Part shown: positions 18,153 to 27,107 of the stretch, one piece after another
Layout: each line of letters starts with the position of its first letter
How positions within the stretch are numbered: the stretch's first letter is position 1
NCBI RefSeq assembly: GCF_029892425.1
Contig: NZ_JARXWB010000046.1
Span: 1-50,169 of the forward strand
DNA length: 50,169 nucleotides
Direction of reading: 5' to 3'
From: Bradyrhizobium sp. BR13661
GTDB taxonomy: Bacteria; Pseudomonadota; Alphaproteobacteria; Rhizobiales; Xanthobacteraceae
The notes under the pieces: model-generated
Database searches by the model: none
The model's input: only the letters and a program-made list of their open reading frames with translations
Told to the model about the DNA's origin: nothing
Program-made: the position numbers and the translations under genes

Positions 18153-18803
18153 TCAGGCACCGGCGGCGATGCTGGCGGAATCGTCGATGTCGGCAGGACG
18201 CCAGTCCATCGCCACGAAGCCCGGCGCAGCCTCGACGCGTTTCAGCCAGTCCCGGATTGCCGGGAACGGCGCGAGGTCGAAATCGCAGCGCTCGGCGAGG
18301 TGCGTGTAGCCGTACAGCGCGATGTCGGCGACCGTGAGCTGGCGCGCTGCGAAGTAGTCGCAGGTCTTGAGGTGGTTCTCCATCACCTGGAGCGCGCCGT
18401 AGCCGCGCTCCATCCAGTCTTCCAGCGCGTGGGTCTGCAGGTCGCGGCCGCCCTTGACCAGCGACAGCCAGAAATAGGCCGCGCCGATATTCGGCTCGAG
18501 CGCATGCTGCTCGAAGAACATCCACTGCAGCGCCTCGGCGCGATCGATCCGGTTCTCCGGCGCGAGTGGCGTGCCGACGGCGACGTACCAGAGGATGGCG
18601 TTGGACTCCGCGAGAAAGCGGTTGTCGCCGACCTCGAGCAGAGGCACCTGGCCCGACGGATTCTTCGCCAGGAAGTCCGGTGTCTTGCTCTCGCCGCGCA
18701 GAATGTCCACCTCGATCGGTTCGTAGGGCACGTTCAACAGCGCCAGCGCAAGGCGGACCTTGTAGCTGTTGCCTGAGCGTTGCATCGAATAGAGCTTGTA
18801 CAT
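18153..18803 (-). CDS. Glutathione S-transferase family protein
   Basis: The product is about 216 residues, starting MYKLYSMQRSGNSYKVRLAL. The S11/N12 pair at the start of helix one is the position of the catalytic residue. NPSGQVPLLEVGDN and LAESNAILWYVA contain the cis-proline and the E-S pair that hold glutathione. The C-terminal helical domain has LTVADIALYGYTH, the conserved D of the N-capping box. Length and motifs fit a complete bacterial GST. Substrate unknown. Confidence 0.88.
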   Translation of the reverse strand: MYKLYSMQRSGNSYKVRLALALLNVPYEPIEVDILRGESKTPDFLAKNPSGQVPLLEVGDNRFLAESNAILWYVAVGTPLAPENRIDRAEALQWMFFEQHALEPNIGAAYFWLSLVKGGRDLQTHALEDWMERGYGALQVMENHLKTCDYFAARQLTVADIALYGYTHLAERCDFDLAPFPAIRDWLKRVEAAPGFVAMDWRPADIDDSASIAAGA

Positions 18804-19085
18804 TCTGGGAGTTCGATTCCGAGGGACGAGAAGGTGCGGCGCTTGTCGCCCCGCACCGCGGCTAAACAATGATGCCGATGCGATTTCGCCGCAAGGGCTC
18901 CGCAATAGAAAAACTCGAAAACCCTACCGCACTGCAACGCCGGGAAAGATCATGTTCGCGCGACGCTGCAATTCAGATCACGCTTGCGTCAGCATGCACG
19001 ACTCATCTTTTGCAACGTCAGCTGATCGTCAGTTTCGCGGCGCCTCGACGGCGCAAAATTGCTCCGAGGACAAGCCTTCGCGGAT
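18804..19085. other. Intergenic stretch upstream of a small gene
   Basis: This stretch separates divergently transcribed genes. I see no large reading frame with natural composition, RNA gene or obvious terminator in it. It must contain the promoter of the GST gene on the minus strand. Confidence 0.4.
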
Positions 19086-19208
19086 ATGAGCGATTTCGAG
19101 CGCAAAGTTGCCGATTATTGCGAGAATCGCGCCTGGAAACGCTCCAAACCCGTAAACTTTTCCGGGATCGGGCCGAAGTTTCTTGCGGTGCAGCGGCACA
19201 CGTTTTAG
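19086..19208 (+). CDS. Possible 40-residue soluble protein
   Basis: An ATG opens a frame encoding MSDFERKVADYCENRAWKRS, a loop with PVNFSGIGPKFLAV and the end QRHTF. The amphipathic helix, balanced charges and aromatic residues look like a real small protein rather than an accidental frame. The ribosome site is weak. It is close to the aminotransferase start but has its own stop 80 bases before it. Unknown function. Confidence 0.4.
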   Translation: MSDFERKVADYCENRAWKRSKPVNFSGIGPKFLAVQRHTF

Positions 19209-19288
19209 GGTGGCACCATTCCCACAATCAGAGTCGTGACGACCCAGTTCACGATGCTTGGGTTCACGACACTTGTCAGGAGATGACG

Positions 19289-20491
19289 ATGGCCTTCCTT
19301 GCTGCTGCGCTCGACCGTGTGAAGCCGTCCGCGACCATCGCGGTCACGGACAAAGCACGCGCGCTGAAGGCGGCGGGCCGCAACGTCATCGGTCTTGGCG
19401 CCGGTGAGCCCGACTTCGACACGCCTGCCAACATCAAGCTGGCGGCGATCCACGCCATCGAGTCCGGCAAGACCAAGTATACCGCTGTCGACGGCATCCC
19501 CGAGCTGAAGGACGCGATCATCGCGAAGTTTCAGCGCGAGAACGGCGTCGCCTACAAGCCGAACCAGATCATCGTCGGCACCGGCGGCAAGCAAGTGCTC
19601 TACAACGCGCTGATGGCGACCATCAATCCGGGCGACGAGGTGATCATCCCGGCGCCCTATTGGGTCAGCTATCCCGAAATGGTGGCGCTCGCCGGCGGCG
19701 AGCCGGTGCCGGTGGTCTGCACCGCAGCTCACGGCTTCAAGCTGCAGGCCGAGGCGCTCGATCGCGCGATCACGCCGAAGACCAAATGGGTGATCCTGTG
19801 CTCGCCGTCGAACCCGACCGGCGCGGCCTATACGCGCGCCGAGCTCAAGGCGCTCACCGACGTGCTGGTCAAGCATCCGCATGTGTGGGTGATGACCGAC
19901 GACATGTACGAGCATCTCGTCTATGACGACTTCCAGTTCACCACCGTCGCGCAGGTCGAGCCGAGACTTTACGACCGCACGCTCACCGTGAACGGCGTGT
20001 CGAAGGCCTATTGCATGACCGGCTGGCGCATTGGCTATGCCGGCGGTCCCGCACAGCTGATCAAGGCGATGTCGACCATCCAGTCGCAGTCGACATCGAA
20101 CCCGTGCTCGATCTCGCAGTGGGCGTCGGTGGAAGCGCTGAACGGTCCGCAGGACTTCATCGCTGCCAACAACAAGGTGTTCAAGGAGCGTCGCGATCTC
20201 GTCGTCTCCATGCTCAACCAGGCCAATGGCATCGAGTGCCCGCGCCCCGAGGGTGCGTTCTACGTTTATCCGTCCTGTGCCGGCACGATCGGCAAGAAGG
20301 CGCCGTCGGGCAATGTGATCTCGAATGACGAGCAGTTCGTCACCGAGCTGCTGGAGACCGAAGGCGTTGCCGTGGTGCAGGGTTCGGCCTTCGGCCTCGG
20401 CCCGGCATTCCGCATCTCCTACGCAACCAAGACCTCCGACCTCGAAGACGCCTGCAAGCGCATCCAGCGCTTCTGCGGCAATCTGCGGTAA
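19289..20491 (+). CDS. Aspartate-type pyridoxal phosphate aminotransferase (class I)
   Basis: The product is 400 residues, matching the 400-residue AAT/prephenate aminotransferase (subgroup Ib) of alphaproteobacteria. IGLGAGEPDFDTP is the N-terminal substrate-binding segment, SPSNPTGAAY the cofactor loop, and NGVSKAYCMTGWRIGY contains the Schiff-base lysine K239. The C-terminal RISYA has the carboxylate-binding arginine. AGGAG lies six bases before this ATG; an ATG two codons earlier overlaps that site. It transfers amino groups between aspartate (or arogenate/prephenate) and 2-oxoglutarate in the cytoplasm. An intrinsic terminator follows. Confidence 0.93.
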   Translation: MAFLAAALDRVKPSATIAVTDKARALKAAGRNVIGLGAGEPDFDTPANIKLAAIHAIESGKTKYTAVDGIPELKDAIIAKFQRENGVAYKPNQIIVGTGGKQVLYNALMATINPGDEVIIPAPYWVSYPEMVALAGGEPVPVVCTAAHGFKLQAEALDRAITPKTKWVILCSPSNPTGAAYTRAELKALTDVLVKHPHVWVMTDDMYEHLVYDDFQFTTVAQVEPRLYDRTLTVNGVSKAYCMTGWRIGYAGGPAQLIKAMSTIQSQSTSNPCSISQWASVEALNGPQDFIAANNKVFKERRDLVVSMLNQANGIECPRPEGAFYVYPSCAGTIGKKAPSGNVISNDEQFVTELLETEGVAVVQGSAFGLGPAFRISYATKTSDLEDACKRIQRFCGNLR

Positions 20492-20514
20492 GCTCGCAGG
20501 TACGATCCGGTATG

Positions 20515-20546
20515 AAAGGGCCCGCGCAATGCGGGCCCTTTTTCTT
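20515..20546 (+). terminator. Intrinsic terminator after the aminotransferase gene
   Basis: AAAGGGCCCGC and GCGGGCCCTTT form an 11-pair stem around GCAAT, followed by TTTCTTT. It starts 24 bases after the aminotransferase stop. Confidence 0.9.
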
Positions 20547-20654
20547 TCACGTCTGCGCGATCTGGCAAGCCTACAACTATTGTGGCATAGAACGCCCAGC
20601 GGCGTCCCGCCGTGCCCTCTCTGCTCGCATCACATTCATCGCCGGAGACATTTC

Positions 20655-21137
20655 ATGCGCCGCTCACTCGTCCTCGCCGGGATCACCGCTATCAGCCTCG
20701 TTGCTTCCGTCGCGGGCGCCAGCGCGCAGTCGTCGCGGATGGTGCAAATCGGCGTGCTCGAATGCCGCGGCGGCGCCAGTGTCGGCTTCATCGTGGGATC
20801 GGTGACCAATCTCGGCTGCGTGCTGCGCGCCGACGGTCTGCCCGAGGACCGCTACGTCGCGACGATCCGTAAAGTGGGTATCGACCTGGGCATCACTCAG
20901 GAGACGGCGCTGGCCTGGGGCGTGTTTGCGCCGGTCAACCGGCTCGGCCCCGGCGATCTCGCCGGCAATTATGCCGGTGCGCAGGGGAGTGCCTCGGTCG
21001 GTGTCGGCTTAGGGGGCAACGTGCTGGTCGGCGGCTCCAACAATTCGATCGCGCTTCAGCCGCTCAGCGTGCAAGGCCAGGTCGGCCTCAACGTTGCGGC
21101 TGGCCTTGAGAGCCTGGAACTTCGACCGGGTCGTTGA
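20655..21137 (+). CDS. DUF992 family exported protein
   Basis: The product is 160 residues with a clear Sec signal peptide: MRRSLVLAGITAISLVASVA and a cleavage-like ASAQS at about residue 25. The mature part reads MVQIGVLECRGGASVGFIVG and NLGCVLRADG, containing the two cysteines and glycine-rich strands of DUF992, a periplasmic family frequent in Rhizobiales. C-terminal strands (VGVGLGGNVLVGG, LQGQVGLNVAAGL-like) are short beta repeats. Function unknown. It follows a terminator, so it has its own promoter. Confidence 0.85.
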   Translation: MRRSLVLAGITAISLVASVAGASAQSSRMVQIGVLECRGGASVGFIVGSVTNLGCVLRADGLPEDRYVATIRKVGIDLGITQETALAWGVFAPVNRLGPGDLAGNYAGAQGSASVGVGLGGNVLVGGSNNSIALQPLSVQGQVGLNVAAGLESLELRPGR

Positions 21138-21157
21138 CGTACGACAGACGAGGCTCC

Positions 21158-21198
21158 CTCTACACCTCTCCTTACCGGGGAGAGGTGGAACACCACGG
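21158..21198. repeat. Short palindrome CCTCTCC / GGAGAGG
   Basis: ACACCTCTCCTTACCGGGGAGAGGTG is a hairpin with one-sided mismatch, the core element of the family at 43106-43202. It lies after the DUF992 gene. I see no other structure between 21138 and the next gene. Confidence 0.55.
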
Positions 21199-21357
21199 GG
21201 CCATGACCCGACCCGATCTGATCAGGCATTATAAGACTTGGCCTAACTGCCGATGCACCGCAGCGACGTTTGATGCTTGCCAAATCTCGGGGACGGGCAG
21301 AGCATCTACGTTTGCCGACCCAATCATGGGCCGAGCTCCAAAACAGGAGGCGGCGAA

Positions 21358-23406
21358 ATGGGACAAGACGTCAGAAGTCCCCGAGGTCCACGGTGCATCG
21401 CGCTGGTGGGCCCTTTCCAATCAGGTAAAACCACACTTCTCGAAGCGATCCTGGCGCGCACGGGCGCAATCCCGCGCGCCGGCAGCGTCGACGCCGGAAC
21501 GTCCGTGGGCGACGCCACGCCTGAGGCCCGTCATCACAAGATGACTGTCGGGCTGACTGCCGCCACCACGAGTTTCATGGGCGACAGCTATACCTTCCTG
21601 GATTGTCCCGGTTCCGTCGAGTTCGCCCACGACATGCGCGCCGCGCTTCCCGCGGTCGACGCCGCCATCGTGGTCTGCGAGGCCGACGAGAAGAAGCTGC
21701 CGCAGCTTCAGATCATCCTGCGCGAGCTGGAGGAGCTGAAGATCCCGCGTTTCCTGTTCCTCAACAAGATCGACCGCGCCAACAAGCGCATCCGCGAGAC
21801 GCTCGCGATGCTGCAGCCCGCCTCGCGCGTGCCGCTGGTGCTGCGCCAGATCCCGATCTGGAAGGGCGAGCTGATCGAGGGCTTTGTCGATCTCGCGCTG
21901 GAACGTGCGTTCATCTATCGCGAGCACAAGGCGTCCGAAGTGGTCGCGCTCGACGGCGGCAATCTCGATCGCGAGAAGGAGGCCCGCTTCTCGATGCTGG
22001 AGAAGCTCGCCGATCACGACGACGCGCTGATGGAGCAATTGCTGGAAGACATCCAGCCGCCGCGCGATGCCGTGTTCGACGACCTCGCCCGCGAATTGCG
22101 CGAAGGGCTGATCTGCCCCGTGCTGCTCGGCGCTGCCGCGCGCGAAAACGGCGTGCTGCGTCTGATGAAGGCGCTGCGCCATGAGGCGCCCGGTATCGAG
22201 GAAACTGCAAAGCGTCTCGGTGCACCGGCGAGCAAGGATGCGCTCGGCTTCGTCTTCAAGACGCTGCATTCGCAGCACGGCGGAAAGCTGTCGCTGACGC
22301 GGCTGCTCGCCGGCCATCTCGACGACGGTGCCACGCTGCAATCCTCCTCCGGCGGCGTGAGCCGCATCTCCGGCATCCTCGCCGTCAGCGGCGCTTACGA
22401 CAGCAAGCGTGCCGCGGCCGAAGCCGGCGACACCGTGGCGCTCGCCAAGCTCGATGCGGTCAAGACCGGCGACACGGTCTCGAGCGGCAAGACCGCACCG
22501 GCTGCGCTCGCAGCGTCGGAGCCGACGCCGCCGGTGCTTGCTGTGTCCGTTGCGGCCACCGACCGCAAGGACGACGTCAAGCTCGGCCAGGCTTTGATGC
22601 GACTGCACGAGGAGGATCCTTCCCTCGTCGTCGTGCAGAACGCCCAGACCCACGACACCGTGCTGTGGGGACAGGGCGAGATGCATCTGCGTGTCGCAAA
22701 CGAGCGGCTGAGCGATCGCTTCGGCGTCAAGATCTCCTCGCATCCGCCCGCGATCGGCTATCAGGAGACCATCCGCAAGCCGATCACGCAGCGCGGCCGC
22801 CACAAGAAACAGTCCGGCGGTCACGGCCAGTTCGGCGATGTCGTGCTCGACATCAAGCCGCTGCCGCGCGGCGAAGGCTTCAAGTTCGCCGAGAAGGTCG
22901 TCGGCGGCGCGGTACCGCGCAACTATATCGGCGCTGTGGAAGAGGGGGTCGTCGACGGGCTGGCGCGCGGCCCGCTCGGCTTTCCCGTGACCGACCTTGA
23001 GGTGACGCTGACCGACGGTTCCTATCACAGCGTCGACTCCTCCGACCTTGCCTTCCGCACGGCAGCGAGGGTCGGACTCAACGAAGGCCTGCCGCAATGC
23101 CAGTCGGTGTTGCTGGAGCCGATCCACGTGGTCGAGATCGTCTGTCCGACCGATGCCACCGCCAAGATCAACGCAATCCTGTCGGCGCGGCGCGGCCAGA
23201 TCCTCGGCTTCGACACCCGCGACGGCTGGAGCGGCTGGGACTGCGTCCGCGCCATGATGCCGGAAGCGGAGATCGGCGAGCTGATCGTCGAGCTGCGTTC
23301 GGCCACCGCCGGTGCCGGCAGCTTCACCCGTCAGTTCGACCACATGGCCGAAGTCACGGGACGTGCCGCCGACCAGATCATCGCCGCGCATCAGCACGCG
23401 GCGTGA
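21358..23406 (+). CDS. Elongation factor G-like GTPase
   Basis: The product is 682 residues and follows the EF-G domain order. The GTP-binding domain has G1 GPFQSGKTT (residues 18-26), G3 DCPGSVEF (82-89) and G4 NKID (136-139). Domain II is about 270-380, III about 400-480, IV about 480-600 (QSGGHGQFGDV), and V ends in the GQILGFD strand. Two features differ from true EF-G. The G2 segment is HHKMTVGLT instead of RGIT, and the G3 histidine (DTPGH), needed for GTP hydrolysis, is replaced by serine 86. It therefore belongs to the EF-G-like (EF-G2/FusA2-type) branch rather than the translocase. It stands alone, without rpsL/rpsG/tuf neighbours. AGGAGG lies eight bases before the start. Confidence 0.9.
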   Translation: MGQDVRSPRGPRCIALVGPFQSGKTTLLEAILARTGAIPRAGSVDAGTSVGDATPEARHHKMTVGLTAATTSFMGDSYTFLDCPGSVEFAHDMRAALPAVDAAIVVCEADEKKLPQLQIILRELEELKIPRFLFLNKIDRANKRIRETLAMLQPASRVPLVLRQIPIWKGELIEGFVDLALERAFIYREHKASEVVALDGGNLDREKEARFSMLEKLADHDDALMEQLLEDIQPPRDAVFDDLARELREGLICPVLLGAAARENGVLRLMKALRHEAPGIEETAKRLGAPASKDALGFVFKTLHSQHGGKLSLTRLLAGHLDDGATLQSSSGGVSRISGILAVSGAYDSKRAAAEAGDTVALAKLDAVKTGDTVSSGKTAPAALAASEPTPPVLAVSVAATDRKDDVKLGQALMRLHEEDPSLVVVQNAQTHDTVLWGQGEMHLRVANERLSDRFGVKISSHPPAIGYQETIRKPITQRGRHKKQSGGHGQFGDVVLDIKPLPRGEGFKFAEKVVGGAVPRNYIGAVEEGVVDGLARGPLGFPVTDLEVTLTDGSYHSVDSSDLAFRTAARVGLNEGLPQCQSVLLEPIHVVEIVCPTDATAKINAILSARRGQILGFDTRDGWSGWDCVRAMMPEAEIGELIVELRSATAGAGSFTRQFDHMAEVTGRAADQIIAAHQHAA

Positions 23407-23427
23407 TCCTGTAAGACACCGCGCTCT

Positions 23428-23461
23428 CACTCCCTCTCCCGCACTCACGGGAGAGGGAGAT
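23428..23461. repeat. Hairpin CTCCCTCTCCCG / CGGGAGAGGGAG
   Basis: The two 12-base arms pair perfectly around CACTCA, 25 bases after the stop of the EF-G-like gene. There is no T-run, so it may be a repeat-family copy rather than a true terminator. Confidence 0.6.
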
Positions 23462-23609
23462 ACGAGGCGATGCCGTCTCCACACGCCATTGCGAGTGCCT
23501 CGCCCGCGGTCCCCCCGGCGCCGCCGAATCCGCGGACCAACTTTCGCCTGCTTGACAGGACCGGCCGGACGCGAAATGGATCGCCCTCGAAACACGACCC
23601 GAGGGAAGG

Positions 23610-24449
23610 ATGACCACGCCCAAACCGCCCGCAGCCTGTTTGATCGGATGGCCGGCCGCGCATTCGCGCTCGCCGCTGATCCATCATTACTGGCTGCGCA
23701 CGCTCGGCATCGCAGGCGGTTATGTCATCGAGGCTGTTCCGCCGGATGATTTGCGCGACTTCGTGCTGCGGCTGTCGCTGCGCGGCTTCGTCGGCGCCAA
23801 TGTCACCATCCCGCACAAGGAAGCCGTGCTCGACCTGTCGGCGCCCGATGCGCGCGCCAGGGCCGTGGGTGCGGCGAATACGCTGTGGTTCGAAGACGGC
23901 GAGCTGCGCGCGACCAATACCGACGTCGAAGGCTTTCTCGACAATCTCGACGCCAGCGCGCCCGGCTGGGACAAGGCCGAGGAGGCGCTGGTGCTCGGTG
24001 CCGGCGGCGCCTCGCGCGCGGTCGTGTTCGGGCTACTCGAACGCGGCTTCAAGCGCATCAATCTTGCCAATCGCACGCTGGCACGGGCCGAGGCGCTGGC
24101 GGCGCAGTTCGGGCCGAACGTGCATCCGCTCGCCTGGGACGGGATCAACGATGTCCTGCCGCGGGCAAGACTTCTCGTGAACACGACCTCGCTCGGCATG
24201 CACGGCCAGGGCGCGCTCGAGGTCGACGTGGCACGCCTGCCGCCGGAGGCCGTCGTCGCCGACCTCGTCTATGTCCCCCTCGTGACGCCGCTGCTCGCGG
24301 CCGCCAGGGCGCGCGGGCTGAGGACCGCCGACGGGCTCGGCATGCTGCTGCACCAGGCCGTGCGCGGCTTCGAGCTGTGGTTCGGCCGGAGGCCCGAGGT
24401 GACCGCAGAGCTGCGCGCGCTGGTCGAGGCCGATCTCACAAAGACTTGA
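23610..24449 (+). CDS. aroE: Shikimate dehydrogenase
   Basis: The enzyme reduces 3-dehydroshikimate with NADPH in aromatic amino acid synthesis. The product is 279 residues, the usual length. The shikimate pocket includes SRSP (residues 19-22), NVTIPHKE with catalytic K70, and NTDVEGF with the catalytic aspartate near 106. The nucleotide-binding loop is LGAGGASRAVV followed by ANRT, an NADP-type basic patch. The C-terminus has TADGLGMLLHQA, the last helix closing on the substrate. It is not in the usual rhizobial aroE-coaE-dnaQ neighbourhood, so it may be a second copy. Confidence 0.93.
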   Translation: MTTPKPPAACLIGWPAAHSRSPLIHHYWLRTLGIAGGYVIEAVPPDDLRDFVLRLSLRGFVGANVTIPHKEAVLDLSAPDARARAVGAANTLWFEDGELRATNTDVEGFLDNLDASAPGWDKAEEALVLGAGGASRAVVFGLLERGFKRINLANRTLARAEALAAQFGPNVHPLAWDGINDVLPRARLLVNTTSLGMHGQGALEVDVARLPPEAVVADLVYVPLVTPLLAAARARGLRTADGLGMLLHQAVRGFELWFGRRPEVTAELRALVEADLTKT

Positions 24450-24505
24450 GAGAATAGCCGGGTGCCTCCGGAGTTCTATCCCCGTGGGGACAATCGGAGA
24501 CATCA

Positions 24506-25132
24506 ATGACGATCCAACGTGCCAATTTCACGCGTCCGCTCATCGCTGTTGCGATGGTGGCGGCTTCCACCTTCGCCGCCGTCGCGCAACAGGCACCGGT
24601 GCCGACCCGCGTGCGCGGCACGATCGAGAGCGTCGATGGCGACACCATGCTGGTCAAGTCGCGCAGCGGTGAGGACGTCAAGCTCCATATCACCTCCGAC
24701 GCGCGCGTCGTCGGCGTCACCAAGATCTCGCTCGCCGATATCAAGGTCGGCTCCTTTGTCGGCGCCACCACCGTGCCCGGGCCTGATGGCGGCAACAACG
24801 CCGTCGAGGTGCACGTGTTTCCAGAGAGCATGCGCGGCACCGGCGAGGGCTCGCGGCCCTACGATCTCAAGCCCAATTCCAGCATGACCAATGCCACGGT
24901 CTCGGACAGCGTGGTCGGCAATGACGGCCACACGCTGCTGGTGAAGTACAAGGACGGCGAGAAGAAAGTCTTCGTCTCCGATATGACACCGGTCGTGACC
25001 TTCGTTCCCGGCGACAAGTCGGAGCTCAAGGCCGGTGCCAAGGTCATCGCCTTCATGAAGCCATTGCCTGACGGTTCGTTCGAGACCAATCGCGTCAGCG
25101 TTGGCCGCGAAGGGCTGACGCCGCCGATGTGA
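24506..25132 (+). CDS. Exported protein of unknown function, copy 1
   Basis: The product is 208 residues with a signal peptide (RPLIAVAMVAASTFAAVAQQ). The mature domain starts TRVRGTIESVDGDTMLVKSR, a small beta-barrel motif like the DUF5666 type, then VGSFVGATTVPGPDGG. A second half contains NSSMTNATVSD, LLVKYKDGEKKVFV and LKAGAKVIAF. It ends GREGLTPPM. It is closely similar over its whole length to the next gene (25209-25835) with the same length, so the two are tandem duplicates. Function unknown; probably periplasmic. Confidence 0.8.
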   Translation: MTIQRANFTRPLIAVAMVAASTFAAVAQQAPVPTRVRGTIESVDGDTMLVKSRSGEDVKLHITSDARVVGVTKISLADIKVGSFVGATTVPGPDGGNNAVEVHVFPESMRGTGEGSRPYDLKPNSSMTNATVSDSVVGNDGHTLLVKYKDGEKKVFVSDMTPVVTFVPGDKSELKAGAKVIAFMKPLPDGSFETNRVSVGREGLTPPM

Positions 25133-25208
25133 TCAGGCGTCCGCGGAATAGCGGCGGTCGCATGGGGTTTGCTGTGATTGATCGCCGTAAACCCTGAAGG
25201 GGACAATC

Positions 25209-25835
25209 ATGCCAAACCTGAACAGCTGGCTGCCGCGCATCATCGCGGCAGCCTTCGTCGCCTGCATCGTGACATCGTCCGTCTCGGCGCAGCAGGCGCC
25301 GACCGTCCGCATCCGCGGCACCATCGAAAGCGTCGACGGCAGCACACTCGGCATCAAGACGCGCGAAGGCAGCGACGTGAAGGTGCGCATGACCGACAAC
25401 GTCGCCGTCTTCGCCGTGGTGAAGACGGAACTCGCCGAGATCAAGGCAGGCTCCTATATCGGCGTCACCGCGATGCCCGAGCCCGACGGCACGCAGAAGG
25501 CCATTGCCGTGCACATCTTCCCGGAGAACCAGCGCGGCGCCGCCGAAGGTTTCCGTCCCTGGGATGCCCGCGCCAATTCGACCATGACCAACGCCACTGT
25601 CGCGCAGACGGTCGGGGGCACCGACGGCCAGCACATCACGGTCAAATACAAGGACGGCGAGAAGAACGTCGTGGTGCCGCCGGACACTCCGATCGTCACC
25701 TTCGTCGCCAGCGACAAGTCGGAAGTGAAGCCCGGCGCCAAGCTGATCATTTTCGGCGCGGCGAAGAAGGATGACGGCACGCTCGAAGCGAACCGGGTGA
25801 ATGTCGGCAGGGATGGAATTACGCCGCCGATGTGA
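25209..25835 (+). CDS. Exported protein of unknown function, copy 2
   Basis: The product is 208 residues and a tandem paralogue of the gene before it. It shares RIRGTIESVDGSTLGIKTR, GSYIGVTAMPEPDG, NSTMTNATVAQ, VKYKDGEKNVVV, KPGAKLIIFG and the identical C-terminus GITPPM. The signal peptide (SVSAQQ cleavage region) is also present, so both are exported. Gene spacing is 76 bases, without a terminator, so they probably form one transcript. Divergence is moderate, an older duplication. Confidence 0.8.
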   Translation: MPNLNSWLPRIIAAAFVACIVTSSVSAQQAPTVRIRGTIESVDGSTLGIKTREGSDVKVRMTDNVAVFAVVKTELAEIKAGSYIGVTAMPEPDGTQKAIAVHIFPENQRGAAEGFRPWDARANSTMTNATVAQTVGGTDGQHITVKYKDGEKNVVVPPDTPIVTFVASDKSEVKPGAKLIIFGAAKKDDGTLEANRVNVGRDGITPPM

Positions 25836-25877
25836 CGAGGGCTGATATAGAGCGCAGTTGCCGCGACAACCTCCGCT

Positions 25878-25924
25878 GTCGTCCCGGATCGGCGCGCGCT
25901 TGTGGCGCGCTTGTCCGGGACGAC
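25878..25924. repeat. Palindrome GTCGTCCCGG...CCGGGACGAC
   Basis: The outer 10-base arms are perfect and enclose GGCGCGCGCTTGTGGCGCGC, itself an inverted repeat (GCGCGC). It separates two convergent genes and is related in sequence to the palindrome at 11070-11210. Confidence 0.75.
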
Positions 25925-25957
25925 GGTTGTTATTGCAAGGACACCATCGTCGCGGCC

Positions 25958-27094
25958 TCACACCGCGATAATATGATCGTCGATCTCGTCGATCCGGTTG
26001 ACGCCGCACAGGCCCATCGTGGTCAGCAGCTCTTTCTGGATGATGTCGATCGCCTTGGCAACGCCGGCCTGGCCGCCGGCTCCCAAGCCATAGGCATAAG
26101 CGCGGCCGATCATGCAGGACTTGGCGCCGAGCGCGAGCGCGCGCATCACGTCCTGGCCGGAGCGGATGCCGCCGTCGAACATGATCTCCATCTTGGAGCC
26201 GACGGCGTCGACGATCTCCGGCAGCACCTCGATCGAGGATGGCGCGCCGTCGAGCTGACGGCCACCATGGTTCGACACCACCATCGCCTGCGCGCCGGTC
26301 TTGGCGGCTTCCTCGGCGTCCTCGACGTCCAGAATGCCCTTGATGATGAGCTTGCCCGGCCAGATGCTCCGGATCCACTCGACATCCTTCCAGTTCAGCG
26401 AGGTGTCGAACTGCGAGGCGGTCCACTCCGCGAGGCGGTTGAGGTCCTCTGTGTTCTTCACGTGCCCTGCGATGTTACCGAAGGTGCGGCGCTTGCCCTG
26501 CAGCACGCCGGAGACCCAGGCCGGCTTGGTCGCGAAGTCGATGAATTTCGACAGCGTCCACTCGGGGGGGATCGTCATGCCGTTCTTGATGTCGGCATGG
26601 CGCTGGCCGATCACCTGCAAGTCGACGGTCAGCACCAGCGCGCTGCACTTGGCGGCGATGGCGCGCTGGACCAGTTCCTTGATGAAGCCGCGGTCCTTCA
26701 TCACGTAGAGCTGGAACCAGAACGGCTTGTCGACGGCGGCCGCGATATCCTCGATCGAGCAGATCGACATGGTCGACTGCGTGAACGGGATGCCGGCAGC
26801 CTGCGCCGCGCGGCAGGCGTGAATCTCGCCGTCGCCATGCTGCATGCCGAGCAGGCCGACCGGCGCCAGCATCAGCGGCATGGTCGATTTCTCGCCGAGG
26901 ATCGTGGTCGAGGTGTCCCGCTTGGAGACGTCGACCAGGATGCGCTGGCGGAACTTGATTGCTTGCATGTCCTCGCGATTGGCGCGCAGCGTTTCCTCGG
27001 CATAGGAGCCGCGGTCGCAATAGTCGAAGAACGCCTTCGGCACGCGGCGCTTATGCAGCGCGCGAAGATCATCGATACAGGTGATGTGCTTCAT
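25958..27094 (-). CDS. lldD: FMN-dependent alpha-hydroxy acid dehydrogenase, probable L-lactate dehydrogenase
   Basis: The product is 378 residues, the size of LldD. It carries the FMN-linked alpha-hydroxy acid oxidase signature: KPFWFQLYVMKD with the substrate tyrosine, the FMN-phosphate loop GGIRSGQDVMRALALGA, and VVSNHGGRQLDGAPSS, in which H276 is the catalytic base and R279 binds the carboxylate. It oxidises L-lactate to pyruvate and feeds electrons into the respiratory chain. It begins KHITCIDDLRALHKRRVP, as is usual in the family. The upstream region carries a tandem repeat. Related enzymes use glycolate or mandelate, so lactate is likely but not certain. Confidence 0.88.
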   Translation of the reverse strand: MKHITCIDDLRALHKRRVPKAFFDYCDRGSYAEETLRANREDMQAIKFRQRILVDVSKRDTSTTILGEKSTMPLMLAPVGLLGMQHGDGEIHACRAAQAAGIPFTQSTMSICSIEDIAAAVDKPFWFQLYVMKDRGFIKELVQRAIAAKCSALVLTVDLQVIGQRHADIKNGMTIPPEWTLSKFIDFATKPAWVSGVLQGKRRTFGNIAGHVKNTEDLNRLAEWTASQFDTSLNWKDVEWIRSIWPGKLIIKGILDVEDAEEAAKTGAQAMVVSNHGGRQLDGAPSSIEVLPEIVDAVGSKMEIMFDGGIRSGQDVMRALALGAKSCMIGRAYAYGLGAGGQAGVAKAIDIIQKELLTTMGLCGVNRIDEIDDHIIAV

Positions 27095-27107
27095 GAACGT
27101 TCCCCGC

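Noticed and set aside
21421..23595. A 724-codon minus-strand frame opposite the EF-G-like gene
   Set aside because: It is a shadow frame with unnatural composition. The plus-strand gene has all EF-G domains and a good ribosome site.
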